Positions 5,413-12,763 of a stretch of 33,079 bases of DNA are shown here, in pieces (the stretch's first letter is position 1; every line of letters starts with the position of its first letter). The position numbers and the translations under genes are program-made. Under the pieces are notes generated by a model. It saw only the letters and a list, made by a program, of their open reading frames with translations, was not told the origin of the DNA and ran no database searches. The DNA lies in the IMG/VR virus record IMGVR_UViG_3300030450_001467, positions 1-33,079 of that record. One strand, 5' to 3'. The stretch comes from a virus.

Positions 5413-5642
5413 TGGGTCGGTTCAAGCACGGTCTTCCTAATTCGTACAAAGATTTCAAATGTCGTTGTAAGGAATGTGAGAAGGCTTATCGTGCAGAGTT
5501 GAAGCGTCGCAATGATAAGCGGCGAGGCAAGCGGGATGAATCTAAACGATTGCCTTCTGTTACTAACTCGTTGGTGTATGACACGATGACACGAGAGGAG
5601 TTCATGAGGCTACGTGAGTACGAAACTGATAGCACCAAGTGA
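5412..5642 (+). CDS. Small CRCxxC protein common in actinophages
   Basis: This 76-residue protein carries HGLPNSYKDFKCRCKECEKA (residues 6-25), a pattern I associate with small actinophage proteins of the HGT-Y-KCRC-C-A type. It is followed by a Lys/Arg-rich helix. The Cys cluster may hold a metal, and nucleic-acid binding is plausible. The ATG overlaps the stop of ssb by one base (TAATG) with no ribosome site of its own, so it depends on ssb translation. Its 3' end overlaps the WhiB-like gene by 29 bases. Confidence 0.7.
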   Translation: MGRFKHGLPNSYKDFKCRCKECEKAYRAELKRRNDKRRGKRDESKRLPSVTNSLVYDTMTREEFMRLREYETDSTK

Positions 5643-5928
5643 ATTGAACCTAGATAGTTGGTGGCGAGATGCTAACTGTAAGGGATTACAGATCAAGCAG
5701 GTCACACCTAAAATATGTGCTGGTTGTACTGTAACGAAGGAATGTATTTGGACTGCGATGACTAGAGATGATCGTCATGATGAAGGAATGTTTATTCGTG
5801 GTGGTTTGACTGGGTATATGCGAGACAAGTTTTGGTATCTACCTAAGTATAGATCTAATAGGTTGAAGGCTTTTGATGCAGCATGTAGGGAGGCTGAGAG
5901 AGTGAGGGAAACCATTGTCAGTAAGTAA
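5614..5928 (+). CDS. whiB: WhiB-like iron-sulfur transcription regulator
   Basis: WhiB-family proteins are actinobacterial regulators that hold a [4Fe-4S] cluster and bind the main sigma factor. This 104-residue protein has the cluster ligands C22, C35, C38 and C44 in the family spacing (C...C-x2-C-x5-C). They follow WWRDANC and precede the turn motif near GGLT (63-66). In place of the usual G-V-W-G-G turn it reads GMFIRGGLT, with no Trp and extra residues. That could change sigma binding. The start is a GTG at 5614 with AGG five bases upstream, inside the previous gene. The presence of this gene strongly suggests an actinobacterial host. Confidence 0.85.
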   Translation: MSTKLIAPSELNLDSWWRDANCKGLQIKQVTPKICAGCTVTKECIWTAMTRDDRHDEGMFIRGGLTGYMRDKFWYLPKYRSNRLKAFDAACREAERVRETIVSK

Positions 5929-6196
5929 TAAGTTATCTGAGATTCAGAGGTTAGTGAATCAGTTTAGTAGTTCTATTAAACATAAACCATTTGGTAATGA
6001 GTTAGATAAAGCACGTACACTGGGGTTTATTACTGCGTTGCGTAACGTGTTGGCTGGCGCTCCGAGGGTGAAATTACCTGAGAAACCTGACGAATTGTTT
6101 GCTGCACCCCATACGCCATTTGAAGAACAAAGAGAAATTAACCGGAAGGGACTTGAGTCTCTTCGTGAATTTAGAAAAGGAAATAAAAATGATTAG
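5915..6196 (+). CDS. Hypothetical helical protein, 93 residues
   Basis: I do not recognise this protein. It appears mainly helical, with Lys/Arg/Glu-rich ends and a central AGAPRVKLPEKP loop. The start is probably TTG at 5915, overlapping the WhiB-like gene by 14 bases, with GAGGGA about five bases upstream; no ATG or GTG fits better. It overlaps the DUF932 gene by 8 bases. Confidence 0.6.
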   Translation: MSVSNKLSEIQRLVNQFSSSIKHKPFGNELDKARTLGFITALRNVLAGAPRVKLPEKPDELFAAPHTPFEEQREINRKGLESLREFRKGNKND

Positions 6197-7211
6197 TTAC
6201 ACTGAACCGTATACACATCCGATGCTCAACAAAAAGTCAGATGTCAATTCAGGTAATGCGTTGGATGTGATGGAGGAGGCTGGTGCGTTGTTTGATGTTC
6301 ACTATCCTGCTGCTAGATGGGGTTACACGGATCATCCAACAGTTCCATCAGGTAAGAATAAAGGTCTACCTCTTTACAAATGGGTAGTACGTACCGATAC
6401 CAATGAACCGTTGGGTCTGCATTCAGGTACGTTCGCTCAGTCTGGTAGTTACAGGCAGGTAGGCGAGATGGCTGAGAAGATGTTCCCCAACAGCACGACA
6501 TCATGCACCTTGTTCGGTAAGGGTGAGCGCATGGCGTTGACTCAGGAGATTGGCGAAGCGATTGATCTAGGTGATAATGATGTCATTCAACCATCGTTGA
6601 TGTGGATCAGTTCGTTTAATGCACAGTGGGCTACCGGGGTATTCGATCTGGTTGGCAGGTTGTTCTGTGCGAATCAGTTGGTTGGACAGACCCCGTTGTT
6701 CAGTGTGAAGCACACGATCAATCATGACATCTCGTTTGAGCAGCGTGTTCATGTGTTGAGTCGGGCGATTGAGCGTGCCGAACAGGTTGGGCGTATGGCT
6801 CATGTGTTGAAGGATCAGGAGTTCACTGACCATGAGTTCAATAACTTGATCAAGCGGGTTGTGCCTCGTCCTCCGTTCAGGAAGAACAAGGATGGTGAGT
6901 TGACTCAGGAGTTTCATGCGACTGCGGAGAAGCGAATGATTGCGAATCGTGGTGCGATGATAATTCATTGGCAGAAGGAATGTACTGAGTTTGGTAGTGT
7001 GCATGGTCCTGATCAGGAGCATCTGTCCTTCGATGGTACGAAGTGGCTGGCTTACAACGCTATTCAGGGTGCAGAGCAGCACAAGATCAACAGTCGGTTC
7101 CTGTCTACAGCGCAGGCTCGTGAGCGTTCGTTGACGAAGGCTGTGAATGGGAAGACACCGTATGCTGAAAGGGCTTTGGTGATGCTACGTGGCGACGAGG
7201 TTAACGCTTAA
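6189..7211 (+). CDS. DUF932 family phage/plasmid protein
   Basis: This 340-residue protein matches the DUF932 (phage/plasmid-like TIGR03299) type: a conserved N-terminal module with the target-like segment LYKWVVRTDTNEPLG, then a C-terminal WLAYNAIQGAEQHKINS (about 304-320) just before a Lys/Arg-rich tail. Members are common in phages and plasmids near replication and recombination genes, but their biochemical role is not settled. The ATG at 6189 has AAAGGAAAT upstream and overlaps the previous gene by 8 bases; the frame is open further upstream but without a ribosome site. Confidence 0.85.
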   Translation: MISYTEPYTHPMLNKKSDVNSGNALDVMEEAGALFDVHYPAARWGYTDHPTVPSGKNKGLPLYKWVVRTDTNEPLGLHSGTFAQSGSYRQVGEMAEKMFPNSTTSCTLFGKGERMALTQEIGEAIDLGDNDVIQPSLMWISSFNAQWATGVFDLVGRLFCANQLVGQTPLFSVKHTINHDISFEQRVHVLSRAIERAEQVGRMAHVLKDQEFTDHEFNNLIKRVVPRPPFRKNKDGELTQEFHATAEKRMIANRGAMIIHWQKECTEFGSVHGPDQEHLSFDGTKWLAYNAIQGAEQHKINSRFLSTAQARERSLTKAVNGKTPYAERALVMLRGDEVNA

Positions 7212-7455
7212 AGAAGTACATGATATTAGATCTAATAATGATCTGAGAATTAAAGAGAAGTACCCGTGGAATGAATGGTGTGATGGAAGTTGGTGGTTGA
7301 TTGAAAGAAACAAAGATTACTTTGTTGCTGATGTCACGTTTCAAAACACGGTATATAAAATGAAAGCACACTATGGACCTATCCAATTGAATACGGTTCG
7401 TGGTGTAGGTTTCCTACTCAAATGGAATGGATACGGAGATAAATATGAGTCATGA
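7189..7455 (+). CDS. Hypothetical protein, 88 residues
   Basis: No domain is recognised. The protein is rich in Trp, Tyr, Asn and Lys and looks like a small beta-rich domain. A GTG at 7189, with GGTGAT upstream at five bases, gives a 23-base overlap with DUF932. No ATG lies near the beginning of the frame. AT content is higher than in the surrounding genes. Confidence 0.55.
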   Translation: MATRLTLKEVHDIRSNNDLRIKEKYPWNEWCDGSWWLIERNKDYFVADVTFQNTVYKMKAHYGPIQLNTVRGVGFLLKWNGYGDKYES

Positions 7456-7861
7456 AATTGCAATAGGTGATGCTAGTGTTACCTTTGAACAGGTTGAAGT
7501 TGACTTAGATTATGCAGATATTCAAGAGAATCTGGACTTAAGCGATTACGTTGAAATTCATGATCTTGAATACCATATTGCACACAACCTTCCTGACATG
7601 GAAGAGGAATGCACTGATCAAGCAGGAGTATTGTTGCGTTCATTCATTAGTGCTGAATCGCCATGCAATCTTGGACATGATTTTATTAATGCTGTTCAAA
7701 AGGCAATGACTTGGCAGGGCGACAGGTTTGTCGAACCAGCATTCACTAATAGTGAAGCACGCACCGACCTGAAACATGAGGTGCGAGCCGTGCTTGCTGA
7801 TATGCTATTGGGAACACCGAATGTGAATGGAGAAACTACACATGAGATTGGCAACGACTGA
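7445..7861 (+). CDS. Hypothetical acidic protein, 138 residues
   Basis: This protein is not recognised. It is strongly acidic (Asp/Glu throughout), probably helical from residue 20 onwards, and has two cysteines (about 56 and 73). The ATG at 7445 follows CGGAGAT by six bases. It overlaps the gene before it by 11 bases and the Cas4-like nuclease gene by 20 bases. An acidic partner of the following nuclease is possible but not shown. Confidence 0.65.
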   Translation: MSHEIAIGDASVTFEQVEVDLDYADIQENLDLSDYVEIHDLEYHIAHNLPDMEEECTDQAGVLLRSFISAESPCNLGHDFINAVQKAMTWQGDRFVEPAFTNSEARTDLKHEVRAVLADMLLGTPNVNGETTHEIGND

Positions 7862-8678
7862 CACACGCCTGTTCGTACACCGCATAGCCGAGCATTGGGC
7901 TGGCGGGAACGAAGCACCCAGTACCCCTGATGACATGCGTTGGCGTGGCTCTCAGGCCGGTATGTGTGCCCGCAAGGTGGCGTATGAGACAGCAGGAGTA
8001 GAGAAGACGGACCCTCCGTCAACCGCTGACTATTGGCGTATGGGGTTAGGGTCTGTTGTTCATGAGTTGTTGAAGCCTGCCGTTGATGCTTGGTTGGCTG
8101 CTGATGACACTGTTACGATCGAAGAAGAGATCTCTGTACGGTTGGGTGAATACGGGTACGGGCATGTTGACTTGGTTCTTCGCACTGACGATGGCAAGAC
8201 TGTCGTGTTGGAGTTGAAGACGATCAACGGGTTTGGTTACAAGATGTGCGTAGAGAAGGGCGAAGGTCCGCGTCATTCTCACGTACTGCAAGGTGCATTG
8301 TACGCTAATGCTTTGGATGCTGACTTGTTGGTGATTGGTTACTTGTCAATGGAGAACATCAGTCCCCAACGTGCTGAGTCACAGGGGATTGATGACATCG
8401 GTAGGTTCGCATCGGAGTGGCACTTTACTCCCGATGAGTTTGGCCCGTTGGCTGAACAGGAGGCTGCACGGTTGGCAGGTATCACCGATCAAGTTCATGA
8501 GAGTGGTGAACCGGGTCTTATCCCTCGTCGCTTCTCTCATTCTGATCCTGACATTCCCTTCCCGGCAGAGATTGAAGACTCTCGTACCGGCAGGTGGATG
8601 ATGGAGAATCAGTACGGCAAGGTGTGGCAATGCAGGTATTGTGACTATCAGACTCGTTGTATAAACGATTCGGAGTAG
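7842..8678 (+). CDS. Cas4-like PD-(D/E)XK nuclease
   Basis: This looks like an iron-sulfur nuclease of the Cas4/RecB/AddB group, which processes DNA ends. It has 278 residues. The catalytic core reads GHVDLV (D110), then LELKT (E124 and K126), followed by a helix with HSHVLQGALYA, whose Gln is typical of the family. A cysteine at 42 (GMCARK) and three near the end (C264, C267, C273; C-x2-C-x5-C) would hold a 4Fe-4S cluster, as in Cas4. There is no CRISPR array nearby. With SSB, the RDF-like and HNH genes it forms a recombination block. The ATG at 7842 is preferred over 7827 because GGAG lies nine bases upstream. Confidence 0.88.
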   Translation: MRLATTDTRLFVHRIAEHWAGGNEAPSTPDDMRWRGSQAGMCARKVAYETAGVEKTDPPSTADYWRMGLGSVVHELLKPAVDAWLAADDTVTIEEEISVRLGEYGYGHVDLVLRTDDGKTVVLELKTINGFGYKMCVEKGEGPRHSHVLQGALYANALDADLLVIGYLSMENISPQRAESQGIDDIGRFASEWHFTPDEFGPLAEQEAARLAGITDQVHESGEPGLIPRRFSHSDPDIPFPAEIEDSRTGRWMMENQYGKVWQCRYCDYQTRCINDSE

Positions 8679-8681
8679 TAA

Positions 8682-8993
8682 GTGACAGATAAAAGCGGAT
8701 ACCTATGCATTGATTGGATCTTTGATCCTGATTCTGAAGAAGGGTATGAACCTATTGCTGGATTAAATTATTGGGAAGTGAACGCTGTTGTTGAAGCATT
8801 GAAGCCTTACTTGAAGCAGCGTCGCCAGAAGATCTCTTACTTTGAGGCTAAGGGTGAGGAGAATCGGGGGACTGAAGTGTTGCGTCAGGCTTATGATTCA
8901 GCAGAGTCGTCGTTGGATGTGTTTAATAATGCGTTGAACAAGATGCGTGATGCATATAAGGAGGATGATGAGGGAAGTTACACCACTACGTAA
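8682..8993 (+). CDS. Hypothetical protein, 103 residues
   Basis: No known family. The protein begins with a Trp/Asp-rich stretch (CIDWIFDPDSEEGYEP) and continues as a long charged helix (about 30-95) with coiled-coil character. GTG at 8682 is the start, six bases after CGGAG. It overlaps the RDF-like gene by 26 bases. Confidence 0.65.
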   Translation: MTDKSGYLCIDWIFDPDSEEGYEPIAGLNYWEVNAVVEALKPYLKQRRQKISYFEAKGEENRGTEVLRQAYDSAESSLDVFNNALNKMRDAYKEDDEGSYTTT

Positions 8994-9804
8994 CCTTGGT
9001 CGTGTCCCTGAACAGGGACGTATCAGGTTGGGAGTTAAAACTGAGCGTGCAATGAAAGCACTTGACACGTTCAGGTTTACTTCCGCTGACCATGATGCGA
9101 TCTGTCAGGTTGCTGACATCTATGGAGGAGAAGTAAATAAGTGGATGCCGCCTCGTAGTAAGCAGCAACAGTGGGAAGTGATCACTCGTGCCTCTGATAT
9201 CAGAGTGTTTCTGCCTCCGAACAGCATTGATGTTTGGTATGAGCAATGGTCTGGGGGAGGATGTCTTCGCCGTTGCGATGGAGTGACTGTCTCCATTCCC
9301 TTGAAGACTCCAGATGGCATGGACACAGACATTGAACCATGTTTATGTCAGAAAGAGCAGGGGCAGCAGAAGTGTTCTCCGTATACACGATTAAATGTGA
9401 TCCTTCCTGAGATCAAGTTCGGTGGGGTGTGGAGGTTGGAGTCTAAGGGATGGAACGCTGCGAATGAAATGCCTTCGATGGCGACCATGCTTCAGCAGAT
9501 GCAGACTATGGGGTTGATGGAGGGTCGCTTGATCCTTGAGCATCGGTCCCGTGTGTCGGGTGGTCAGACTAAGCATTTTGTTGTGCCTCGTCTGGCTATG
9601 GATACGAGTCCGATGGAGATTCTTTCTGGTGAGGCAAAGGTTGGTTCGTTGCAGCAGGCTGTTGCGGCTCCTGAACTTGAGGCAGCAGAGACTGTTATTG
9701 TTGATGCTGAGATAGTGCAGGATGTTGAGGGGTGGGATACGCCACCAGCAGGAGTATCGGTGAAGAAGAATCCAGATCCACCACCGAAATTTATTCCAGC
9801 CTAG
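8968..9804 (+). CDS. phiC31 gp3-like recombination directionality factor
   Basis: The protein resembles the gp3-like (RDF) family first described from phage phiC31, where gp3 turns the serine integrase from integration to excision. Seen here: RIRLGVKT near the start, YGGEVNKW, then the family signature WYEQWSGGGCLRRCDG (about 90-105), a CLC motif, TRLNVILPEI, and WRLESKGWNAANEM (about 145-160). The last 70 residues are a variable Ala/Glu/Pro-rich tail. The start at 8968 is preceded by AAGGAGG at three bases; 8965 and 8950 are alternatives. No integrase lies in the window, and homologues also occur in phages without one. Confidence 0.85.
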   Translation: MREVTPLRNLGRVPEQGRIRLGVKTERAMKALDTFRFTSADHDAICQVADIYGGEVNKWMPPRSKQQQWEVITRASDIRVFLPPNSIDVWYEQWSGGGCLRRCDGVTVSIPLKTPDGMDTDIEPCLCQKEQGQQKCSPYTRLNVILPEIKFGGVWRLESKGWNAANEMPSMATMLQQMQTMGLMEGRLILEHRSRVSGGQTKHFVVPRLAMDTSPMEILSGEAKVGSLQQAVAAPELEAAETVIVDAEIVQDVEGWDTPPAGVSVKKNPDPPPKFIPA

Positions 9805-10164
9805 ATGGCTAACATTTATGGGAAGGGTGATAAGGGTAAGGCAACACGTTTACATGCGTTGATTACCAGAGACTTTGGTAAGTGCATGAAGTGTGGTGCT
9901 ACTGAAGCGTTGCAATGCGCGCATATTATTAGTCGCAAGTATTCATGGACTCGTACTGATTTGGACAATGCGTTCTGTTTGTGTGCGTCATGTCATATGT
10001 ATTTCACTGACAATCCTGTTGAGTTCGGTCAGTTCACTATCGACCAGATAGGTGAAGCCAACTATGATCTGCTGTTAGTGAAGCGTAGATCGACGGCAAA
10101 GGTTGATTGGTCTGCCGAAGCAGCAAGGTTGCACGAGATTGCTAAGGAACGGGGTTTAATCTGA
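9805..10164 (+). CDS. HNH endonuclease
   Basis: A compact HNH nuclease of 119 residues that would cut or nick DNA with a metal ion. Ligand and active-site residues are visible: zinc knuckles C27/C30 (CMKC) and C60/C63 (CASC), the catalytic strand CAHIISRKYS with H40, N55 (DLDNAF) and H64 (CHMYF). The overall pattern is like NinG/recombination-type HNH proteins of phages. It starts on the base after the RDF-like stop with no clear ribosome site, so it depends on re-initiation. It joins the Cas4-like nuclease and SSB in a probable recombination module. Confidence 0.88.
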   Translation: MANIYGKGDKGKATRLHALITRDFGKCMKCGATEALQCAHIISRKYSWTRTDLDNAFCLCASCHMYFTDNPVEFGQFTIDQIGEANYDLLLVKRRSTAKVDWSAEAARLHEIAKERGLI

Positions 10165-10370
10165 TGGATGAAGAAATGAGTTTTGAGGATTGTGCGAATC
10201 TTATGCTTGATCCTGAGAGTAGGACTTGGAAGTTGGAGATAATAGGAACTGCTTCTTTCCTACTGCATTTCATGTTGGATACTGGTGAGAATGGATTAAC
10301 TAAGAAGTTGTGGGATGAAGCGAAGTTTGATCGTCTGATTACCTATGATCTAGGTGAGTTGAATGAGTAA
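10164..10370 (+). CDS. Hypothetical acidic protein, 68 residues
   Basis: A small, unrecognised, acidic protein (pattern FEDCANLML near the start, one hydrophobic helix about 27-40). It follows the HNH gene with a one-base overlap (TGATG) and overlaps the next zinc-finger gene by 8 bases. Function unknown. Confidence 0.6.
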   Translation: MDEEMSFEDCANLMLDPESRTWKLEIIGTASFLLHFMLDTGENGLTKKLWDEAKFDRLITYDLGELNE

Positions 10371-10500
10371 TGAACGTCGCCGTAGTTATGTGAAGTGTTG
10401 GAACTGTAACTGTCAGGTAGATATAAAGTTGTTGCATCCAGATAACTATGATGGCGAGTGCCCGATGTGTGAAGCGGAGGGTTTGAATGAAGAAACTTGA
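10363..10500 (+). CDS. Tiny zinc-ribbon protein, 45 residues
   Basis: This 45-residue protein has CWNC (residues 12-15) and CPMC (about 33-36), with an extra Cys at 17, so a single zinc ribbon makes up most of it. TAGGTGAG lies about five bases before the ATG. It overlaps both neighbours by 8-14 bases, a sign of translational coupling. Confidence 0.65.
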   Translation: MSNERRRSYVKCWNCNCQVDIKLLHPDNYDGECPMCEAEGLNEET

Positions 10501-10618
10501 GGATGTTGTGATGTGGATGGTTGATCAAATGAAACTTGCTATGCCTGTAGAGATTGAAGAAGAACTTACTCCACCAGAATACTTGTCTGCCAAAGAATCC
10601 CCTTCTCAGGAACATTGA
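10487..10618 (+). CDS. Small protein at convergent operon end
   Basis: A 43-residue frame with an excellent ribosome site (GGAGGG, five bases before ATG 10487) and 14 bases of overlap with the previous gene. It is Met- and acid-rich with a Glu-rich middle (EIEEELTPPEY). It is the last plus-strand gene. Its final 53 bases run over the end of the opposite metallophosphoesterase gene. The ribosome site and coupling support it, while its length is too small for certainty. Confidence 0.55.
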   Translation: MKKLEDVVMWMVDQMKLAMPVEIEEELTPPEYLSAKESPSQEH

Positions 10619-11618
10619 TCCATAGCGCCTGCTGAGGTGCTTCGAAAGCAAAGTTACCTATCGCAGCGTACTCGTCGTACCCCTTGAGGCTCCCGTTCAG
10701 TAGGAATCCAGACGACGGAGCCATGATCAACTGGTGGAAATGCCCCAACACCATGTAGTCGAAGTCTACGTTGTTGCGTTTACGTGCAACCAGACGCATG
10801 AGTGGAGGCCAGATGCCACCGATACCGCCACCGCCTCTGGCTTGATCACCGTGAGTAAGTAGATAGGTGGTGTCTTGTACGTCTACCATCAGGTCAGCGC
10901 CAGTGGCTATGTCGAACGTGACCTTCTTGTTGTCTCTAAATTGTTGCTCAAGGTTCTGAGATAGGAACCAATCAAAGTTATCTCGTACCCGTAACTTGTG
11001 TCTTGGCTTGCGTGTACGCCGACCATGATTACCTACGACACACGGTATGTGTACGTACTTGAAGTGTTCGGCTAGAAGGTTGATACCTGCTGCGATCTGT
11101 TCTGTCCAGAAGACAACTGATCCAAGCATCGTGTCTTCATTTGTTTCAGTTAGTTCTTCGTGGATGTCGCCAGAGAAGATGTCGCCACCAAGGAACAGTA
11201 CGCATCCTTCGTATCGCATACCTGTGATGTAGTCGTTTGTCAACAGGATGATCTTTTGGAAGTAGGTTTCCAGTCGTTCGACTGCGATCTCTCTGTTGTA
11301 TTCGTTGCGTCCCTGTATTTCTTCTGGCCGGACTACTTCATCGAAGTGGGTGTCGGAAAGGATTGTGCATACGACGCCGCTATCTTTCTTACCTTTCTTA
11401 GTGAGCCAGACCGGTGGTTTGTGTGTGGATTCTCTAAGACCTGTAAGTAGTTGGCCTCTCTTCTCAGCCTGTTCCAGTTCTGATTCAAGTTCTTTGATCT
11501 GCGCTTTGAGAACATCTCGTTCAGTACGAATCTTTCCCAGATTGCGGGAAAGACTGGTGATCTCTTGAATGGCTTCGCCTTCTATAACGAATTCGTTTAA
11601 TAACTTATCGTCGCTCAC
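10566..11618 (-). CDS. Metallophosphoesterase with coiled-coil N-terminus
   Basis: A calcineurin-like phosphoesterase of 350 residues. Metal-binding motifs in order are SDTH (D89, H91), LGGD (144-146), GNHG (196-199), THGD (255-258) and GHFH (292-295). Residues about 20-60 form a coiled coil (repeated Glu/Lys/Leu heptads) that could mediate oligomers. Such enzymes hydrolyse nucleic acid or other phosphate esters. In some mycobacteriophages with serine integrases, notably Bxb1, a phosphoesterase-fold protein acts as the RDF, and here an RDF-like gene lies in the same window. The 3' end overlaps the last early gene on the other strand by 53 bases, and no terminator is visible between them. Confidence 0.92.
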   Translation of the reverse strand: MSDDKLLNEFVIEGEAIQEITSLSRNLGKIRTERDVLKAQIKELESELEQAEKRGQLLTGLRESTHKPPVWLTKKGKKDSGVVCTILSDTHFDEVVRPEEIQGRNEYNREIAVERLETYFQKIILLTNDYITGMRYEGCVLFLGGDIFSGDIHEELTETNEDTMLGSVVFWTEQIAAGINLLAEHFKYVHIPCVVGNHGRRTRKPRHKLRVRDNFDWFLSQNLEQQFRDNKKVTFDIATGADLMVDVQDTTYLLTHGDQARGGGGIGGIWPPLMRLVARKRNNVDFDYMVLGHFHQLIMAPSSGFLLNGSLKGYDEYAAIGNFAFEAPQQALWINVPEKGILWQTSILVE

Positions 11619-11823
11619 GAGCCAACACCGTTTCTACTCTGCCACATGTCGCATCGGTATAGCCAATTGACTGCAACCAAAGGGCAACAGTTTGTTTTCC
11701 AATAGAACTATTCTGTCGCGCATCCCATACTTGGTTGAACACATCATCAGGCAAGTTGTCGATCCATGCCTTTGCCTGTTGAGGCCGGTCAGCGAAGTCC
11801 GCTAACGATATGTCAGAGGCCAC
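11605..11823 (-). CDS. Hypothetical small protein, 72 residues
   Basis: Not recognised. It has a helical SLADFADRPQQAKAWID start and a second helix with WLQSIGY; a DNA-binding-like character is possible but not proved. The start is probably GTG at 11823, with AGG six bases upstream and an 11-base overlap with the endolysin stop. An ATG at 11865 would give 86 residues and a 53-base overlap. The downstream end overlaps the metallophosphoesterase start by 14 bases. Confidence 0.55.
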   Translation of the reverse strand: MASDISLADFADRPQQAKAWIDNLPDDVFNQVWDARQNSSIGKQTVALWLQSIGYTDATCGRVETVLARERR

Positions 11824-12547
11824 GCGGTACCTGTGGGTTCCACATGGCGGTCCATACATGACCATCCACTATCCCGTTAGAAGGGAGAAGAGTTACCCTT
11901 TGTAGTTGCATCACAGCCCTTGTGGTTTTCCTACCAAAGATTCCGTCTGCTACTCCGCAGGGAAAGTCTAGCGCATTGAGTCGCTGTTGCACGACACGCA
12001 CTTCAGCCCCCTTGCTACCACGAGAGATCGGGTATTGTCCGATCTTGTTTCCAATCTCGCTGATGAAAGCAAGTAGTCCAGCCCAGTCCATCGGTTCTAT
12101 CGGAGCGTCATCGTCTGGGAATGAGGTGGAAGGGAACCATCCGTCCTCATCTCGTGGCTGAAAATGCCACCACTCCTTGATTGAACCATCCCTGTTCTTG
12201 ACAGTTGGTCTGAAACCGTAGCGTTTCGCAACGCTGGTTACTTCAGGTTTTGAGATACGACCGGTGATCCGTAGGTCTACTGCATACGAATAGCCGTCGG
12301 GTTGTTCCTGATGGAATGAACCATAGAAGAAACCGCCGGGTCGTTTCCAATCTGGATTGGCTGCAAGGTTGCCTCGTCCAGCACGGTACTTGTCGTACAG
12401 CCGTTTCTGATCAGCGTATGAACGGCAGCCTGATACGACCGCTACCTTTCCTGATACCCGTCCATCTCCGAAGAACAGTTCAAGCCGCTCTAGAAATTTG
12501 GGATGCAGCAAAGACAGATCGACACGTTTGCTGGTAATCGGAATCAT
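11813..12547 (-). CDS. Endolysin, M15 peptidase plus peptidoglycan-binding domain
   Basis: The lysis enzyme, 244 residues. The N-terminal domain is a VanY/D-Ala-D-Ala carboxypeptidase-type M15 peptidase: SGCRSYADQKRLYDKY (39-54), a probable zinc-ligand histidine H79 (GSFHQ), D91 in YSYAVD, and EWWHF (125-129; H128). It would cut peptide cross-links of the host wall. Residues about 165-225 form a peptidoglycan-binding domain (SKGAEVRVVQQRL, then ADGIFGRKTTRAVMQLQ). No signal peptide is seen, so a holin is needed for export. The gene lies 19 bases after a one-pass membrane protein. Confidence 0.92.
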   Translation of the reverse strand: MIPITSKRVDLSLLHPKFLERLELFFGDGRVSGKVAVVSGCRSYADQKRLYDKYRAGRGNLAANPDWKRPGGFFYGSFHQEQPDGYSYAVDLRITGRISKPEVTSVAKRYGFRPTVKNRDGSIKEWWHFQPRDEDGWFPSTSFPDDDAPIEPMDWAGLLAFISEIGNKIGQYPISRGSKGAEVRVVQQRLNALDFPCGVADGIFGRKTTRAVMQLQRVTLLPSNGIVDGHVWTAMWNPQVPRGL

Positions 12548-12566
12548 GACGTTCCTATCCTAACAC

Positions 12567-12752
12567 CTATCCCGTAGAGGGATGGTTCTTGATGAAGTCC
12601 TCGTACTCCTCTGGAGTAGACAAGATAATAGTCATCGAAGGTGTCGGTTGGTTTGGACTCTTGCCGATAGTCATGCTTATCGTTCCAACCAAGGTACCGA
12701 TTGCTAGAAGCAGCGCAGTAATACCACCAATTAGTTTAGTTAGATTGTTCAT
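12567..12752 (-). CDS. One-pass membrane protein beside endolysin
   Basis: This 61-residue protein has a single hydrophobic segment (about residues 7-29, IGGITALLLAIGTLVGTISM), a short basic-leaning start and an acidic C-terminal tail rich in Glu/Pro. Size, topology and position directly before the endolysin gene fit a holin or pinholin-like protein, or an accessory lysis protein. There is no family match I can name. A better holin candidate lies at 18559-18750, so this one may be an antiholin or something else. GGAGAG precedes the ATG. Confidence 0.65.
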   Translation of the reverse strand: MNNLTKLIGGITALLLAIGTLVGTISMTIGKSPNQPTPSMTIILSTPEEYEDFIKNHPSTG

Positions 12753-12763
12753 ATCTCTCCAAA

